From Methanobacteriota archaeon (GTDB lineage: Archaea; Thermoplasmatota; Thermoplasmata; RBG-16-68-12), in NCBI GenBank assembly GCA_005879065.1, contig VBLU01000162.1, positions 1 through 13,017 on the forward strand: DNA of 13,017 nucleotides. The letters run 5' to 3'. Every line of letters begins with the position of its first letter. Position 1 is the stretch's first letter. Below the pieces are notes generated by a model that was not told where the DNA came from, did no database searches, and saw only the letters and a program-made list of their open reading frames with translations. This document shows, piece after piece, positions 12,852 through 13,017 of this stretch. The translations under genes were made by a program, and so were the position numbers.

Positions 12852-12886
12852 AACTTCACGACGGATCAGGAATGAATGCGCGGCGT

Positions 12887-13017
12887 TCACATCGCGAGGC
12901 CGAGGAATGGGGCGACACGATCCCCCGCGGCGGGATCGTCGAGCGATGCGACGAACGCGGGCAGGGAGTCAAATGGCCTTGCGCGGACGATGCGGGCCGC
13001 TCGCTTCGCCCCGATTC
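12887..13017 (-). CDS. C-terminal end of an unidentified gene (partial)
   Basis: The frame enters from the right edge and stops with TGA at 12889-12887, giving the last 42 residues of a protein. The sequence begins IGAKRAARIVRARPFDSLPAF and continues to a Pro/Gly-containing tail ending FLGLAM. The segment G.KRA.RIVRARPF.SL..FV resembles a helix-hairpin-helix element, but this is a visual impression only. The hydrophobic spacing and the GC-rich third codon positions favour real coding sequence over the overlapping plus-strand frame from 12872. The protein cannot be identified from this fragment. Confidence 0.42.
   Translation of the reverse strand, partial: IGAKRAARIVRARPFDSLPAFVASLDDPAAGDRVAPFLGLAM

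Noticed and set aside
12872..13017. Plus-strand frame starting with ATG at 12872 or 12876 and open to the edge
   Set aside because: Correctly placed behind a TATA-like core, but the encoded residues look like a shadow (Arg- and Gly-rich, little hydrophobic pattern) and the minus-strand frame is more protein-like. Kept as an unresolved point in the findings.
1..13017. CRISPR arrays, insertion sequences, attachment sites, tRNA or rRNA genes
   Set aside because: No regularly spaced repeats, transposase motifs, terminal repeats or cloverleaf-like segments were seen on either strand. The only extended repetition is the TPR coding repeat.

Overview
The window is archaeal chromosomal DNA of high GC content. 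The strongest evidence is a gene for sn-glycerol-1-phosphate dehydrogenase, the enzyme that sets the stereochemistry of archaeal membrane lipids. Supporting evidence is an archaeal-type SepF, a UPF0179 protein (known from archaea), a RIO-type kinase, an MCT-1-like PUA protein, and TATA-type promoters placed about 28-30 bases before many start codons, as expected for leaderless archaeal transcripts. A euryarchaeal lineage such as Thermoplasmatota is a reasonable guess but is not proven by the sequence. Most of the content is housekeeping; no mobile element, CRISPR array, tRNA or rRNA was seen.

Layout. 31-903 (+) is a KaiC/RAD55-like ATPase that converges on sepF (921-1304, -). A divergent promoter region separates sepF from a thioredoxin-reductase-like flavoprotein without the active-site cysteines (1492-2436, +), probably a ferredoxin-NADP reductase. 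Next come a secreted protein of unknown function (2473-2967, -) and, divergent from it, a winged-helix regulator (3087-3365, +) with a small three-helix membrane protein (3424-3708, +). On the minus strand 4873-3709 holds an MCT-1-like PUA protein and a HAD phosphatase that appear translationally coupled.

4951-6979 (-) is a very long TPR protein split by a frameshift near 5752. Divergent from it is glycerol-1-phosphate dehydrogenase (7163-8197, +), which overlaps tail to tail with a RIO kinase (8181-8942, -). A UPF0179 cysteine-rich protein (9183-9617, +) is joined by an ATGA overlap to a small protein ending in a C2H2-type zinc finger (9614-10024, +). This pair converges on a GNAT acetyltransferase (10021-10464, -). 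The last block is a minus-strand molybdopterin operon, moaB - moeA - HIT hydrolase (12782 down to 10522). The right edge probably carries the C-terminal end of one more minus-strand gene.

Organisation. Genes are packed tightly: five convergent pairs have 36 bases or fewer between stop codons, and two of them overlap. First genes of transcription units usually have a TATA-like box about 30 bases before the start codon and no Shine-Dalgarno site, while internal operon genes carry clear Shine-Dalgarno sites. Nothing here is convincingly a wholly new system. The items most worth following up are the UPF0179/zinc-finger pair, the winged-helix/membrane/secreted-protein cluster, the HIT hydrolase fused into the molybdenum-cofactor operon, and the TPR frameshift.
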